From Sphingopyxis macrogoltabida (GTDB taxonomy: Bacteria; Pseudomonadota; Alphaproteobacteria; Sphingomonadales; Sphingomonadaceae): a stretch of 64,000 nucleotides of DNA. The stretch's first letter is position 1; each line of letters opens with the position of its first letter. Under the pieces are notes generated by a model that saw only the letters and a program-made list of their open reading frames with translations, ran no database searches and was not told the origin of the DNA. Shown one piece after another: positions 25,093 through 33,273 of this stretch. Both the position numbers and the translations under genes were made by a program. The DNA lies in assembly GCA_003241685.1 (NCBI GenBank), contig QFPJ01000010.1:17915-81914 (forward strand), written 5' to 3'.

Positions 25093-26001
25093 TCAAAATC
25101 CCGCGTCGGCCTGAACCAGCCGCAACGCGGCCGCCCGTTCGAATATGCGTACCAGAACCGGCTCGGTATCGGCAACGCGCATCGCGACATGAAAGGCAAC
25201 GGGCGCCAGCGCGGGCATGTCCGCGAGTTCGACCAATGTTCCCGCGGCCACCTCTGCCCGGGTCATCGGTTCGGGGAAGATGCCGATACCGCCATCGGCG
25301 CGCGCGATGTCGATCATCATCCGGGCATTGTTGCACAGGTTGAGCGACTTTTGGGCGATGCGCGATGCATCGATCGCATCGCGCATCCGCCCGTGAATCG
25401 GCGAGTGGCTGGCCAGCGACCACACCGGCACCGGCGCCGACGGCTCCGCACCGCCGGCGAAGGCTGCGGCGACGCGCGGGCTGGCGAGCCACACCAGCGC
25501 CACGTCGCCGATCGGCCGCGTCGTCAGCGCCGGATGCGCGACCGGCCCCGCGGCAAAGGCGATGTCGGTGCGGCCGGTCAGCAACTGCTGGATCAGGTTC
25601 GCGGTCAGGTCGATCTCGATCTCCAGCCCGACGTGGGGCATGTCGGCTTTCAATCCGGCCACGAAGGCCGGCAGGCAGCTTGCCGCCGCGATCTCGCCCG
25701 CGCCGATCCGCACCACGCCGCTCGCTTCCGCAAGGCCGCCGCTGCCCAGCAGCGCGCGCTGCATGTCGCGCAGCAACGGTTCGCAGTCGCGCACCAGCTT
25801 GCGCCCCGCGGCGGTCAGCGACATGCCGCGCCCGTCGCGCCGGAACAGCACCGCGCCCATCCGCTGCTCCAACTCGCGCATCCGGGCCGATACCGCCGGC
25901 TGGGTGGTGTTCAGCCGCTCCGCCGCCGCCGAAAAGGTGCCGAGCCGGTCGATCCACAGCAAGGTTTCGAGATGGTAGAGGGAGATTCGATCGATAGACA
26001 T
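25093..26001 (-). CDS. LysR-family transcriptional regulator of the adjacent CoA-transferase operon
   Basis: The 302-residue protein has an N-terminal winged helix-turn-helix (residues 5-62, with GTFSAAAERLNTTQPAVSARMRELE-like layout) and a C-terminal substrate-binding domain of about 210 residues. It is divergent from scoA, 94 bases apart. The start codon lies in an inverted repeat (25986-26019), the usual autoregulatory arrangement for LysR factors. Control of 3-oxoacid CoA-transferase in response to a metabolite is the natural inference. Confidence 0.88.
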   Translation of the reverse strand: MSIDRISLYHLETLLWIDRLGTFSAAAERLNTTQPAVSARMRELEQRMGAVLFRRDGRGMSLTAAGRKLVRDCEPLLRDMQRALLGSGGLAEASGVVRIGAGEIAAASCLPAFVAGLKADMPHVGLEIEIDLTANLIQQLLTGRTDIAFAAGPVAHPALTTRPIGDVALVWLASPRVAAAFAGGAEPSAPVPVWSLASHSPIHGRMRDAIDASRIAQKSLNLCNNARMMIDIARADGGIGIFPEPMTRAEVAAGTLVELADMPALAPVAFHVAMRVADTEPVLVRIFERAAALRLVQADAGF

Positions 26002-26019
26002 CGTTTATCGATAATCGAA
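25986..26019. promoter_or_regulatory. Inverted repeat overlapping LysR start codon, likely operator
   Basis: Arms TTCGATCGATA (25986-25996) and TATCGATAATCGAA (26006-26019) are reverse complements apart from a 3-base gap in the left arm. The LysR ATG (25999-26001, minus strand) falls between them. An AT-rich run follows toward scoA. Confidence 0.55.
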
Positions 26020-26095
26020 AAATATAATATTTAGAATTGATGATTTTTTTGCGCCAAGATCGCCGCGTCCGACCGCCCGGAGAAGAGGAATCGCC

Positions 26096-26806
26096 ATGGC
26101 CAAGAAGCAATATCCCGACGCCGCATCCGCCCTCGACGGCCTGCTTTTCGACGGCATGCACATCTGTGCGGGGGGCTTTGGCCTGTGCGGGATTCCCGAA
26201 CGGCTGATCGATGCGATCCGCGACGCGGGAACCCGGGACCTGACGATCGCCAGCAACAATGCCGGGATCGACGGCGAAGGGCTGGGCAAGCTGCTCCGCA
26301 CCAGACAGGTCAAAAAGATGATCAGTTCCTATGTCGGCGAGAACAAGGAGTTCGAGCGGCAATATCTGGCGGGCGAGCTGGAGGTCGAATTCTGTCCGCA
26401 GGGCACGCTCGCCGAACGCTGCCGCGCGGGCGGCGCGGGCATCCCCGGCTTCTATACCAAGACCGGCGTCGGCACCGCCGTCGCCGAGGGCAAGGAGGTG
26501 AAGCGTTTCGACGGACAGGATTATATCCTGGAGCGCGGCATCTTTGCCGACCTTGCGATCATCAAGGGGTGGAAGGCCGACGAGAGCGGCAACCTGATTT
26601 TCCGCAAGACCGCGCGCAACTTCAACCAGCCGATGGCGACCGCGGCGAAAATCTGCGTCGCCGAGGTGGAGGAAATCGTGCCGACCGGCAGCCTCGATCC
26701 CGACGGCATCCACCTGCCCGGCATTTACGTCAAGCGCATGGTCGTCGGCGCGCCCTATGACAAGAAGATCGAGTTCCGCACCGTCCGGCCGCGCGAGGCG
26801 GCGTGA
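26096..26806 (+). CDS. scoA: 3-oxoacid CoA-transferase subunit A
   Basis: The 236-residue protein has AGGFGLCGIPERLIDAI near 25-41, SNNAGIDGEGLGKLL near 53, GTLAERCRAGGAGIPGFYT near 104-122 and TGVGTAVAEGKE near 123, which define the alpha subunit of succinyl-CoA:3-ketoacid CoA-transferase. With subunit B it moves CoA from succinyl-CoA to acetoacetate for ketone-body or polyhydroxybutyrate use. The subunit B gene is 868 bases downstream, not adjacent, because a phosphatase gene lies between. Confidence 0.92.
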   Translation: MAKKQYPDAASALDGLLFDGMHICAGGFGLCGIPERLIDAIRDAGTRDLTIASNNAGIDGEGLGKLLRTRQVKKMISSYVGENKEFERQYLAGELEVEFCPQGTLAERCRAGGAGIPGFYTKTGVGTAVAEGKEVKRFDGQDYILERGIFADLAIIKGWKADESGNLIFRKTARNFNQPMATAAKICVAEVEEIVPTGSLDPDGIHLPGIYVKRMVVGAPYDKKIEFRTVRPREAA

Positions 26807-27672
26807 TGCGCCGCTTCGCGCTGACCGGCGCGCTGCTGCTGGCGGGCTGCGCGAGCGCGCCGGCCGAGGTGGCGACGGCGCCCGCCGCACCGGCGGTGGT
26901 GGCCGCGCATCCGCCGGTGGCGCTCCAATATCTTTATGGTTCGGCCGAGGCAGCGGTGGCCGTCCGCGCCACCAATGCGCGCATTGCCGATTATGGCGCG
27001 TGGCGGGTCCGGCAGCGGCCGCGGGACAGCGTCGTCCTGGCACCCGGCGCGGGCGTGGATGCCCCGGCGTTCGCGCCGTGCGGCGACAAGCCCTTTGCCG
27101 CGGTGTTCGACGCCGATGAGACGTTGATCTGGAACCTGGGCCCGATGCGCAATTTTGCCGAGAAGGGCACGGCGTTCGACCCGAAAATCTGGGACCAGTG
27201 GGAAAAAACCGGCGCGGGCAAGGCCGTCGCCATGCCCGGCGCGGTCGACATGGTGAACGCCCTGCGCGCCGCCGGGATCACCGTGATCGCCAACACCAAC
27301 CGCAGCAGCGCCAATGCCGGGGGCAGCGAGGACACGCTGCGCGCGGCGGGACTCGGCGAGTTCCGGCACGGCGAAACGCTGTTCCTGATGGGCGACGATG
27401 ACGGCGGGTCGAGCAAGGACCCGCGCCGGGCGACGATCGCGTCGAAATATTGCGTCATCATCCTGGCCGGCGACCAGCTCGGCGATTTCAGCCAGCAGTT
27501 CAACGCGAAGGGCCTGCCCGCCGCGCGGCGCATGGCGCTTGCCACCGGCGCCGCCGCAACCGCACTGTGGGACAAGGGCTGGTTCCTTTTCCCCAACCCC
27601 GTCTATGGCCCGTGGGAAAAACTGGGCTGGGACGATGCCTTCCCCTCCGACAAGCAATGGGAGCCGAAATAA
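26806..27672 (+). CDS. Lipoprotein HAD acid phosphatase (e(P4)/class C-like) between scoA and scoB
   Basis: The 288-residue protein has a lipoprotein signal ending LLAGC, with Cys15 the lipidation site, then an alanine-rich linker. The HAD core has AAVFDADETLIWN near 95-107 and NTNRSS near 164, like outer-membrane e(P4) 5'-nucleotidase and class C acid phosphatases; the usual DLDET appears as DADET. It would act in the periplasm on nucleotides such as NMN or AMP. ATG 26806 overlaps the scoA TGA (TGATG), and scoB starts one base after its TAA. Confidence 0.82.
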   Translation: MRRFALTGALLLAGCASAPAEVATAPAAPAVVAAHPPVALQYLYGSAEAAVAVRATNARIADYGAWRVRQRPRDSVVLAPGAGVDAPAFAPCGDKPFAAVFDADETLIWNLGPMRNFAEKGTAFDPKIWDQWEKTGAGKAVAMPGAVDMVNALRAAGITVIANTNRSSANAGGSEDTLRAAGLGEFRHGETLFLMGDDDGGSSKDPRRATIASKYCVIILAGDQLGDFSQQFNAKGLPAARRMALATGAAATALWDKGWFLFPNPVYGPWEKLGWDDAFPSDKQWEPK

Positions 27673-27673
27673 C

Positions 27674-28315
27674 ATGCCCTGGACCCGCGACGATATGGCG
27701 GCGCGCGCCGCGAAGGAACTGCAGGACGGCTATTACGTCAATCTCGGCATCGGCATCCCGACGCTGGTGGCGAACCACATTCCCGCGGGGATGGAGGTCA
27801 CGCTCCAGTCGGAAAACGGGATGCTGGGCATCGGCCCCTTCCCCTATGAGGGCGAGGAGGACGCCGACCTGATCAACGCGGGCAAGCAGACGATCAGCGA
27901 ACTGCCCCAGTCGGTCTATTTCTCATCGGCGGACAGCTTCGCGATGATCCGCGGCGGCCACATCGACCTGACCGTGCTCGGCGCGATGGAAGTCGCCGAA
28001 AACGGCGACATCGCCAACTGGATGATCCCCGGCAAGATGATCAAGGGCATGGGCGGCGCGATGGACCTGGTCGCCGGGGTCAAGAAGATCATCGTCGTGA
28101 TGGAGCACAACGCCAAGGACGGCAGCCCCAAGTTCATCCCCGCCTGCACGCTGCCGCTGACCGGCAAAAATGTCGTCGACATGATCGTCACCGACCTGGC
28201 GGTGTTCAAGCGCGACGACCATGACAGCCCGTTCCGGCTGATCGAACTCGCGCCGGGGGTGACGGCGGAGGAAGTCGCGGCTAAGACGACCGCCAAATAT
28301 GAGGTCGCCATCTAA
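27674..28315 (+). CDS. scoB: 3-oxoacid CoA-transferase subunit B
   Basis: The 213-residue protein has NLGIGIPTLVANHI near 24-37, LQSENGMLGIGPFP (47-60) whose glutamate in SENG is the catalytic residue that carries the CoA thioester, and MGGAMDLVAGVKKIIVVMEH near 124-143. This is the beta subunit partner of scoA. The ATG is 1 base after the stop of the phosphatase gene, so all three are translationally linked. Confidence 0.93.
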   Translation: MPWTRDDMAARAAKELQDGYYVNLGIGIPTLVANHIPAGMEVTLQSENGMLGIGPFPYEGEEDADLINAGKQTISELPQSVYFSSADSFAMIRGGHIDLTVLGAMEVAENGDIANWMIPGKMIKGMGGAMDLVAGVKKIIVVMEHNAKDGSPKFIPACTLPLTGKNVVDMIVTDLAVFKRDDHDSPFRLIELAPGVTAEEVAAKTTAKYEVAI

Positions 28316-29624
28316 TCACCGATCGTTGAAACGGGTTTTCCTTGTCCTGACCGCGCTGGCCGCGATCGGACTGGCGGGTTGGTACGCGCTTCACGCATCG
28401 GCTGGCCGGATACCGCTGGCCAGCGTCGCCATTCCGATGATGGCGCCGGAAAACCTGCCGGATACGCCCGCCGAATGGCGTGGGCGGATCGATTATGCGG
28501 CGTTGGACGCCCAATTGTCCGACCTTGCCCGGCGGCCCGAAATGGCCGGGCTGGCCGTTGCCGTCGTCGAAAATGGCGAACTGCGTTTCGTGCGCACCTA
28601 TGGCGTCGCCGACGCCGCGACGGGGGCGCCGGTCACGCCGCACACGCTGTTCCGCTGGGCCTCGGTTTCCAAGACCGCGACGGGTGCGCTGGCGGCGGCG
28701 CTGGCCGAAGACGGCGCCATCGACCTGAACCATGCGCTCGCGGCCGGGCAAACGACATTGCGCTTGCCGGGCGGCGCCGAGACGCGGATCACGCTGGCCG
28801 ACCTGCTGGCGCAGCGCACCGGCCTGACCAAAAATGCCTATGACGAAAAGCTGGAGGAAGGACAGGACCCCGCCTTTCTGCGCGGCGGCCTGGCCTTCGC
28901 GCCGCTGCAATGCGAACCCGGCACCTGCCACACCTATCAGAATATCGCCTTCGATGCGGCGAGCGAGATTCTGTCCGGCGCCGCGAACAAGCCGTTCGCC
29001 GACGCTGTCGAGGACAGGTTCTTCCGTCCGCTGGGCATGGTCAGCGCGGGTTACGGCATGGCGCGGCTGACCGACGCCAAGGACTGGGCACGGCCGCATC
29101 GCAACGGACAGCATGTCCTGGCCGTCAAGGAAGCTTATTGGCGGGTCCCCGCCGCCGCCGGGGTCGAAAGCGACATCGTCGATTTCGCCAAATGGATGCA
29201 GGCGATGATGGGCCGGCACCCCGATGTCGCGCCCGAGACGCTGTTGCAGCTGGCCCATCAGCCGCGCGTTCCCACGGCGCGAGTCTATGGCGGCGCGCTG
29301 CGTCAGGCCAACAAGGATGCCGCCTATGGCCTCGGCTGGCGCAGCTTCACCTATGGCGGCCACCGGCTGGCGGGGCATTCGGGCGCGGTTTCGGGCTATC
29401 GCGCGACGATGATATTCGAACCGGCGACGCAGACCGGCGTGGTCGCGCTGTGGAACAGCGACTGGGGGTTTCCGTTCCGCATCCCCTTTGCGGTCATCGA
29501 CAGCTATCACCAGCGCGAAGAAGGGCACTGGCTGGATCTGGGCGAGCTGCCCGCGCCCAAAACATCGCCGCCGCCCCAAAGCCCGGCGCCACCCAAAAGC
29601 CCGGCGCCCCGGAAAGGAATGTGA
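28299..29624 (+). CDS. Serine hydrolase, beta-lactamase class C/penicillin-binding-like
   Basis: The 441-residue protein has an N-terminal hydrophobic anchor (VFLVLTALAAIGLAGWYAL, about 13-31), SxxK in WASVSKTATG (Ser122, Lys125), a YxN-like HTYQN near 211 and an HSG motif in LAGHSGAVSG near 366. These are the three active-site elements of DD-peptidase/class C esterases. The tail is proline-rich with SPPPQSP and SPAPPKSP repeats. ATG 28299 overlaps scoB by 17 bases; a TTG at 28326 is an alternative start. It may act on cell-wall peptides or esters. Confidence 0.85.
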   Translation: MRSPSNHRSLKRVFLVLTALAAIGLAGWYALHASAGRIPLASVAIPMMAPENLPDTPAEWRGRIDYAALDAQLSDLARRPEMAGLAVAVVENGELRFVRTYGVADAATGAPVTPHTLFRWASVSKTATGALAAALAEDGAIDLNHALAAGQTTLRLPGGAETRITLADLLAQRTGLTKNAYDEKLEEGQDPAFLRGGLAFAPLQCEPGTCHTYQNIAFDAASEILSGAANKPFADAVEDRFFRPLGMVSAGYGMARLTDAKDWARPHRNGQHVLAVKEAYWRVPAAAGVESDIVDFAKWMQAMMGRHPDVAPETLLQLAHQPRVPTARVYGGALRQANKDAAYGLGWRSFTYGGHRLAGHSGAVSGYRATMIFEPATQTGVVALWNSDWGFPFRIPFAVIDSYHQREEGHWLDLGELPAPKTSPPPQSPAPPKSPAPRKGM

Positions 29625-29627
29625 CGC

Positions 29628-30308
29628 ATGTATGTGCTGATCACCGCCAATCGCAATTATTCAAGCTGGTCGCTGCGCCCGTGGGTGCTGATGCGCGCGC
29701 TGGGGATCGCGTTCGAGGACCGCGTCGAACCCTTTGCCCGGCCGGTGAATTACGACGCCTTCCGCAGCTTTTCGCCGACCGGCCAGGTGCCGGCGCTGCT
29801 TCACGAAGGGCGGACGATTTACGACTCGCTGGGCATCGCGCTCTATCTTGCCGACCGGCACGAAGATGTCTGGCCCGCCGGCGCCGATGCGCGCGCCTGG
29901 GCGCAGTGCGCGGCCGCCGAAATGCACAGCGGCTTTGCCGCGCTGCGGAACGATTGCACGATGAACGTCGGCGTGCGCGTGACGCCGGGGCCGATGTCCG
30001 ATGCGCTCCAGGCCAATATCGCGCGCATCGCCGAATTATTTGCGGACGGACTGACGCGGTTCGGCGGCCCCTGGCTCGCGGGCACGCAATTTTCCGCCGC
30101 CGACGCCTTTTTCGCGCCGGTCGCCTTTCGCATCCGCACCTATGGCCTCGACGTCGGCGCCGGACAGGCGTGGGTCGACCATATATTGGCCGATCCGGCG
30201 ATGATCGAATGGGAGCGGCAGGCGCTGCTGGAGCCATGGCGCGAGGAAAGCCACGAGGCCGAACTGGCCGCCGCCGGCATAGTCACCGCGGATTATCGGA
30301 CGGCCTGA
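29628..30308 (+). CDS. Glutathione S-transferase family protein
   Basis: The 226-residue protein has a thioredoxin-like N-terminal half (NRNYSSWSLRPWVLMRALGI, SFSPTGQVPAL, IYDSLGIALYLAD) and an all-helical C-terminal half, the GST layout. Ser in YSSWSLRP is the probable glutathione-activating residue. The substrate is unknown. It begins 3 bases after the serine hydrolase gene and so is probably co-transcribed. Confidence 0.85.
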   Translation: MYVLITANRNYSSWSLRPWVLMRALGIAFEDRVEPFARPVNYDAFRSFSPTGQVPALLHEGRTIYDSLGIALYLADRHEDVWPAGADARAWAQCAAAEMHSGFAALRNDCTMNVGVRVTPGPMSDALQANIARIAELFADGLTRFGGPWLAGTQFSAADAFFAPVAFRIRTYGLDVGAGQAWVDHILADPAMIEWERQALLEPWREESHEAELAAAGIVTADYRTA

Positions 30309-30339
30309 TCGCCCGACGCGCGCGTCGCAATGGCGGGGG

Positions 30340-30858
30340 TCAATCGCCAAGCGCCTCGCGCACCACCGCGATCCCCGCCTCGCGCTGAGCCTTCAACTCG
30401 GCCTTCAGCTTCGCCGGATCGCGCGCGAACACGAATCCGAAGCTGACCCCGCCTTCCTTGCCGATCGTCGCATGGTGCAGCTTGTGCGCCTGCACCAGCC
30501 GCTTCGCATAGCCGCGCCGCGGCACCCAGCGGAAATAGCGCTGATGCACCAGCCCGTCGTGCACGAGCGTATAGATGATGCCATAGAAGAGGATGCCGAG
30601 GCCGATCCATGTCCCCGGTTCCCACGCCCGCGCGCCCATGATCATCGGGCTGCCGGACGCAAAGGCCGATATGCTCATCGCCGCGCCGAACAGCGCGAAC
30701 AGGTCGTTCTTTTCCAGAACGCCGTCATGCGGTTCATGATGGTCGCGGTGCCAGGCCCAGCCGAAGCCGTGCATGATATATTTGTGGCTCGCCCAGGCGA
30801 CAAACTCCATCGCCACCACGGTGGCGAGGATGAGCAGGAGGATGGCGAACATCGTCAT
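30340..30858 (-). CDS. crtZ: Beta-carotene 3-hydroxylase
   Basis: The 172-residue membrane protein carries the histidine clusters of the fatty-acid-hydroxylase/CrtZ family: HKYIMH (25-30), HRDHHEPH (37-44), HDGLVHQRY (100-108) and HKLHHA (125-130). It hydroxylates beta-carotene to zeaxanthin using iron and oxygen. An N-terminal hydrophobic segment (4-22) precedes the first cluster. No other carotenoid gene is in the window. It is convergent with the GST gene; the gap contains GACGCG/CGCGTC but no T tract. Confidence 0.92.
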   Translation of the reverse strand: MTMFAILLLILATVVAMEFVAWASHKYIMHGFGWAWHRDHHEPHDGVLEKNDLFALFGAAMSISAFASGSPMIMGARAWEPGTWIGLGILFYGIIYTLVHDGLVHQRYFRWVPRRGYAKRLVQAHKLHHATIGKEGGVSFGFVFARDPAKLKAELKAQREAGIAVVREALGD

Positions 30859-30937
30859 GGAACCGATATAGGCGCATTGCGGACACCGCGCCATCACCTC
30901 CTCGTCATGCCGAAGCTGATCCGCGGTCCCGCTTTTC

Positions 30938-31141
30938 CGTCACCCCAGACGTGATCGGCGATGATCCCTTTTGATCCATATCCTTCGTTTCGTCATTGCG
31001 AGGAGCGGGGCGACGAAGCCATCTCCAGCGATCGACAAGGCAGGACGCTGGCTGGAGATTGCATCCCCCGGCTTTCGCCGGGCTCGCAATGACGCATGGG
31101 GCATGGTGCGGGGATCATCGCCGACTTGATCCGGGATGACG
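30938..31141. repeat. Composite nested palindromic element upstream of leuC
   Basis: An outer inverted repeat (perfect 14-bp arms at 30955-30968 and 31111-31124, extended outward by related CGTCACCCC and GGGATGACG ends) encloses a complete type 1 palindrome at 30992-31093. This fills most of the gap between crtZ and leuC (30859-31228). No gene is seen in the gap. Confidence 0.8.
30992..31093. repeat. Dispersed palindromic repeat, type 1, copy 2
   Basis: Bounded by GTCATTGCGAG and CTCGCAATGAC with interior GGAGCGGGGCGACGAAG, CATCTCCAGCG and GCTGGAGATTGC. Same ends and internal order as at 19369 and 58559. It lies inside the outer inverted repeat. Confidence 0.85.
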
Positions 31142-31228
31142 AAAAGGGCGGAGCGATGGCGCGACCGAAAATTGCGCTTTCGAACGCCACTCGCTTGCAA
31201 TGTTAGGCAAGCAGCTTAAGTGAGCCGC

Positions 31229-32659
31229 ATGAGCAGGCCGCGCACACTTTACGAGAAAATATGGGACGCGCACGTCGTCGAGCGGCGTGCCGACGGAACG
31301 TCGCTGATCTTCATCGACCGCCATCTGGTCCATGAAGTCACCAGCCCGCAGGCTTTCGCCGGCCTTCGCGCCAGCGGCCGCACGGTGCGCCGCCCCGACC
31401 TGACGCTGGCGGTTCCCGATCATAATCTGCCGACCACCGCGCGCCGCGACGCCGCCGGAAACCGCCTGCCCATCGCCGATGCCGAAAGCGCGGCGCAGCT
31501 GGCGGCGCTGGAGAAGAATGCGCCCGAATTCGGCATCCGCTACATCGACGCGGTCGCCCCCGAACAGGGTATCGTCCATGTCGTCGGGCCCGAGCAGGGC
31601 TTTTCGCTGCCCGGCACGACGATCGTCTGCGGCGACAGCCACACCGCCTGCCACGGCGGCATCGGCGCGCTGGCCTTCGGCATCGGGACGAGCGAGGTCG
31701 AGCATGTGCTGGCCACCCAGACGCTGTTGCTGCAACCGTCGAAGACGATGGAAGTGCGCGTCGAGGGCGACGTCGGTCCCGGCGTGTCGGCCAAGGACAT
31801 CATCCTGCACATCACCGGCACGATCGGCGCGGCGGGCGGCACCGGCCATGTCATCGAATATACGGGCAGCGCGATCCGCGCCCTGTCGATCGAAGGCCGG
31901 CTGACGATCAGCAACATGGCGATCGAAGGGGGCGCGCGCGCCGGGCTGATCGCGCCCGACGCGACGACCTTCGCCTATCTGAAAGGCCGCCCCTATGCGC
32001 CGCAGGGCGCCGACTGGGACGCCGCCGTCGCTTACTGGACGAGCCTGGCGACCGATCCCGGCGCGGCCTATGACAAGGTCGTCGTGATCGACGCCGCCGA
32101 CATCGCCCCCAGCGTCACCTGGGGCACCAGCCCCGAGGATGTCGTGCCGATCACCGGCGTGGTTCCCGACCCCGCGAGCTTCGCCGACCCGTCGAAACAG
32201 GCCGCCGCCGCCAAGAGCCTGGCCTATATGGGCCTGGAACCCGGAACGCGGATGCAGGATGTGCCGGTCGAAAATATCTTCATCGGCAGTTGCACCAACA
32301 GCCGGATCGAGGACATGCGCGCCGCCGCCGCGATCGTCAAAGGGCGCAAGAAGGCGGACAATGTCCGCTGGGCGATCGTCGTCCCCGGATCGGGGCTGGT
32401 CAAGGCACAGGCCGAAGCCGAAGGGCTCGACCGGATCTTCACCGATGCGGGGCTCGAATGGCGCGAACCGGGCTGTTCGGCGTGCCTTGCGATGAACCCC
32501 GACAAGGTGCCGGCGGGCGAACGCTGTGCCAGCACCAGCAACCGCAACTTCGTCGGCCGCCAGGGGCCGGGCAGCCGCACGCACCTGGTCAGCCCCGCGA
32601 TGGCGGCGGCGGCGGCGGTGACGGGCAGGCTGACCGACGTGCGGGAGTTGATGGGATGA
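31229..32659 (+). CDS. leuC: 3-isopropylmalate dehydratase large subunit
   Basis: The 476-residue protein has the aconitase-family iron-sulfur ligands: one Cys in GSCTNSR near 350 and two in CSACLAMNPD near 413. Other conserved blocks are VVGPEQGFSLPG near 117 and CGDSHTACHG near 134. With LeuD it isomerises 2- to 3-isopropylmalate in leucine synthesis. GTG 31220 (three codons earlier) is an alternative start. It overlaps leuD by 4 bases (ATGA). No leucine-codon leader or attenuator is seen upstream. Confidence 0.95.
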   Translation: MSRPRTLYEKIWDAHVVERRADGTSLIFIDRHLVHEVTSPQAFAGLRASGRTVRRPDLTLAVPDHNLPTTARRDAAGNRLPIADAESAAQLAALEKNAPEFGIRYIDAVAPEQGIVHVVGPEQGFSLPGTTIVCGDSHTACHGGIGALAFGIGTSEVEHVLATQTLLLQPSKTMEVRVEGDVGPGVSAKDIILHITGTIGAAGGTGHVIEYTGSAIRALSIEGRLTISNMAIEGGARAGLIAPDATTFAYLKGRPYAPQGADWDAAVAYWTSLATDPGAAYDKVVVIDAADIAPSVTWGTSPEDVVPITGVVPDPASFADPSKQAAAAKSLAYMGLEPGTRMQDVPVENIFIGSCTNSRIEDMRAAAAIVKGRKKADNVRWAIVVPGSGLVKAQAEAEGLDRIFTDAGLEWREPGCSACLAMNPDKVPAGERCASTSNRNFVGRQGPGSRTHLVSPAMAAAAAVTGRLTDVRELMG

Positions 32660-33249
32660 CCCCGCTCGACAAGGTGGAAGGCCGCGCGATCCCCTTTGGG
32701 CTGAAGAATGTCGACACCGACGTCATCATTCCCGCGCACTGGCTGAAAACCACCAGCCGCGAAGGCATGGGAAAGGGCGCGTTCGAGACGCTGCGCGCCG
32801 ACCCCGACAATCTGTTCGACAACCCCGAATATAAGGGCGCGCCGATCCTGATCGCGGGCGACAATTTCGGGTGCGGGTCGAGCCGCGAACATGCCGCCTG
32901 GGCGCTCGGCGACCTGGGCATCCGCGTCGTGATCGCGCCGAGCTATTCGGATATTTTCTCGGGCAATGCGGTCAAGAACGGGATATTGCCCGTCGTGCTG
33001 CCCCAGGCGGCGATCGACCGGCTGATGGAGGTCGCGAGGACCGATCCGGTCTTTGTCGACCTGGAAAGCCAGACGGTGACGACGCATTTCCAGGATCGCT
33101 TCGTCTTCGACATCGACCCGTTCCGCAAAACCTGCCTGCTCGAAGGGCTGGACGAGATTTCGCTGACCGAAAAAAGCGCGGGCGCGATCGATGCCTATGA
33201 GGCGGCGCTGGATGCCGACCGTCCGTGGATGCGCCCCAAAGCCGCCTGA
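32656..33249 (+). CDS. leuD: 3-isopropylmalate dehydratase small subunit
   Basis: The 197-residue protein has NVDTDVIIPAHWLK near 18-31, GDNFGCGSSREHA near 68-80 and SYSDIFSGNAVKNGILPV near 97-114. These form the swivelling domain that completes the active site with LeuC. The ATG overlaps the leuC stop. A quinone oxidoreductase gene follows 24 bases later on the same strand. Confidence 0.95.
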   Translation: MTPLDKVEGRAIPFGLKNVDTDVIIPAHWLKTTSREGMGKGAFETLRADPDNLFDNPEYKGAPILIAGDNFGCGSSREHAAWALGDLGIRVVIAPSYSDIFSGNAVKNGILPVVLPQAAIDRLMEVARTDPVFVDLESQTVTTHFQDRFVFDIDPFRKTCLLEGLDEISLTEKSAGAIDAYEAALDADRPWMRPKAA

Positions 33250-33273
33250 TCAACCGAACGAAAAAAGGAGAAG

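Noticed and set aside
30859..31228. A leucine attenuator or leader peptide before leuC.
   Set aside because: No run of leucine codons or alternative hairpins near the leuC start; the gap is filled with dispersed palindromes instead.
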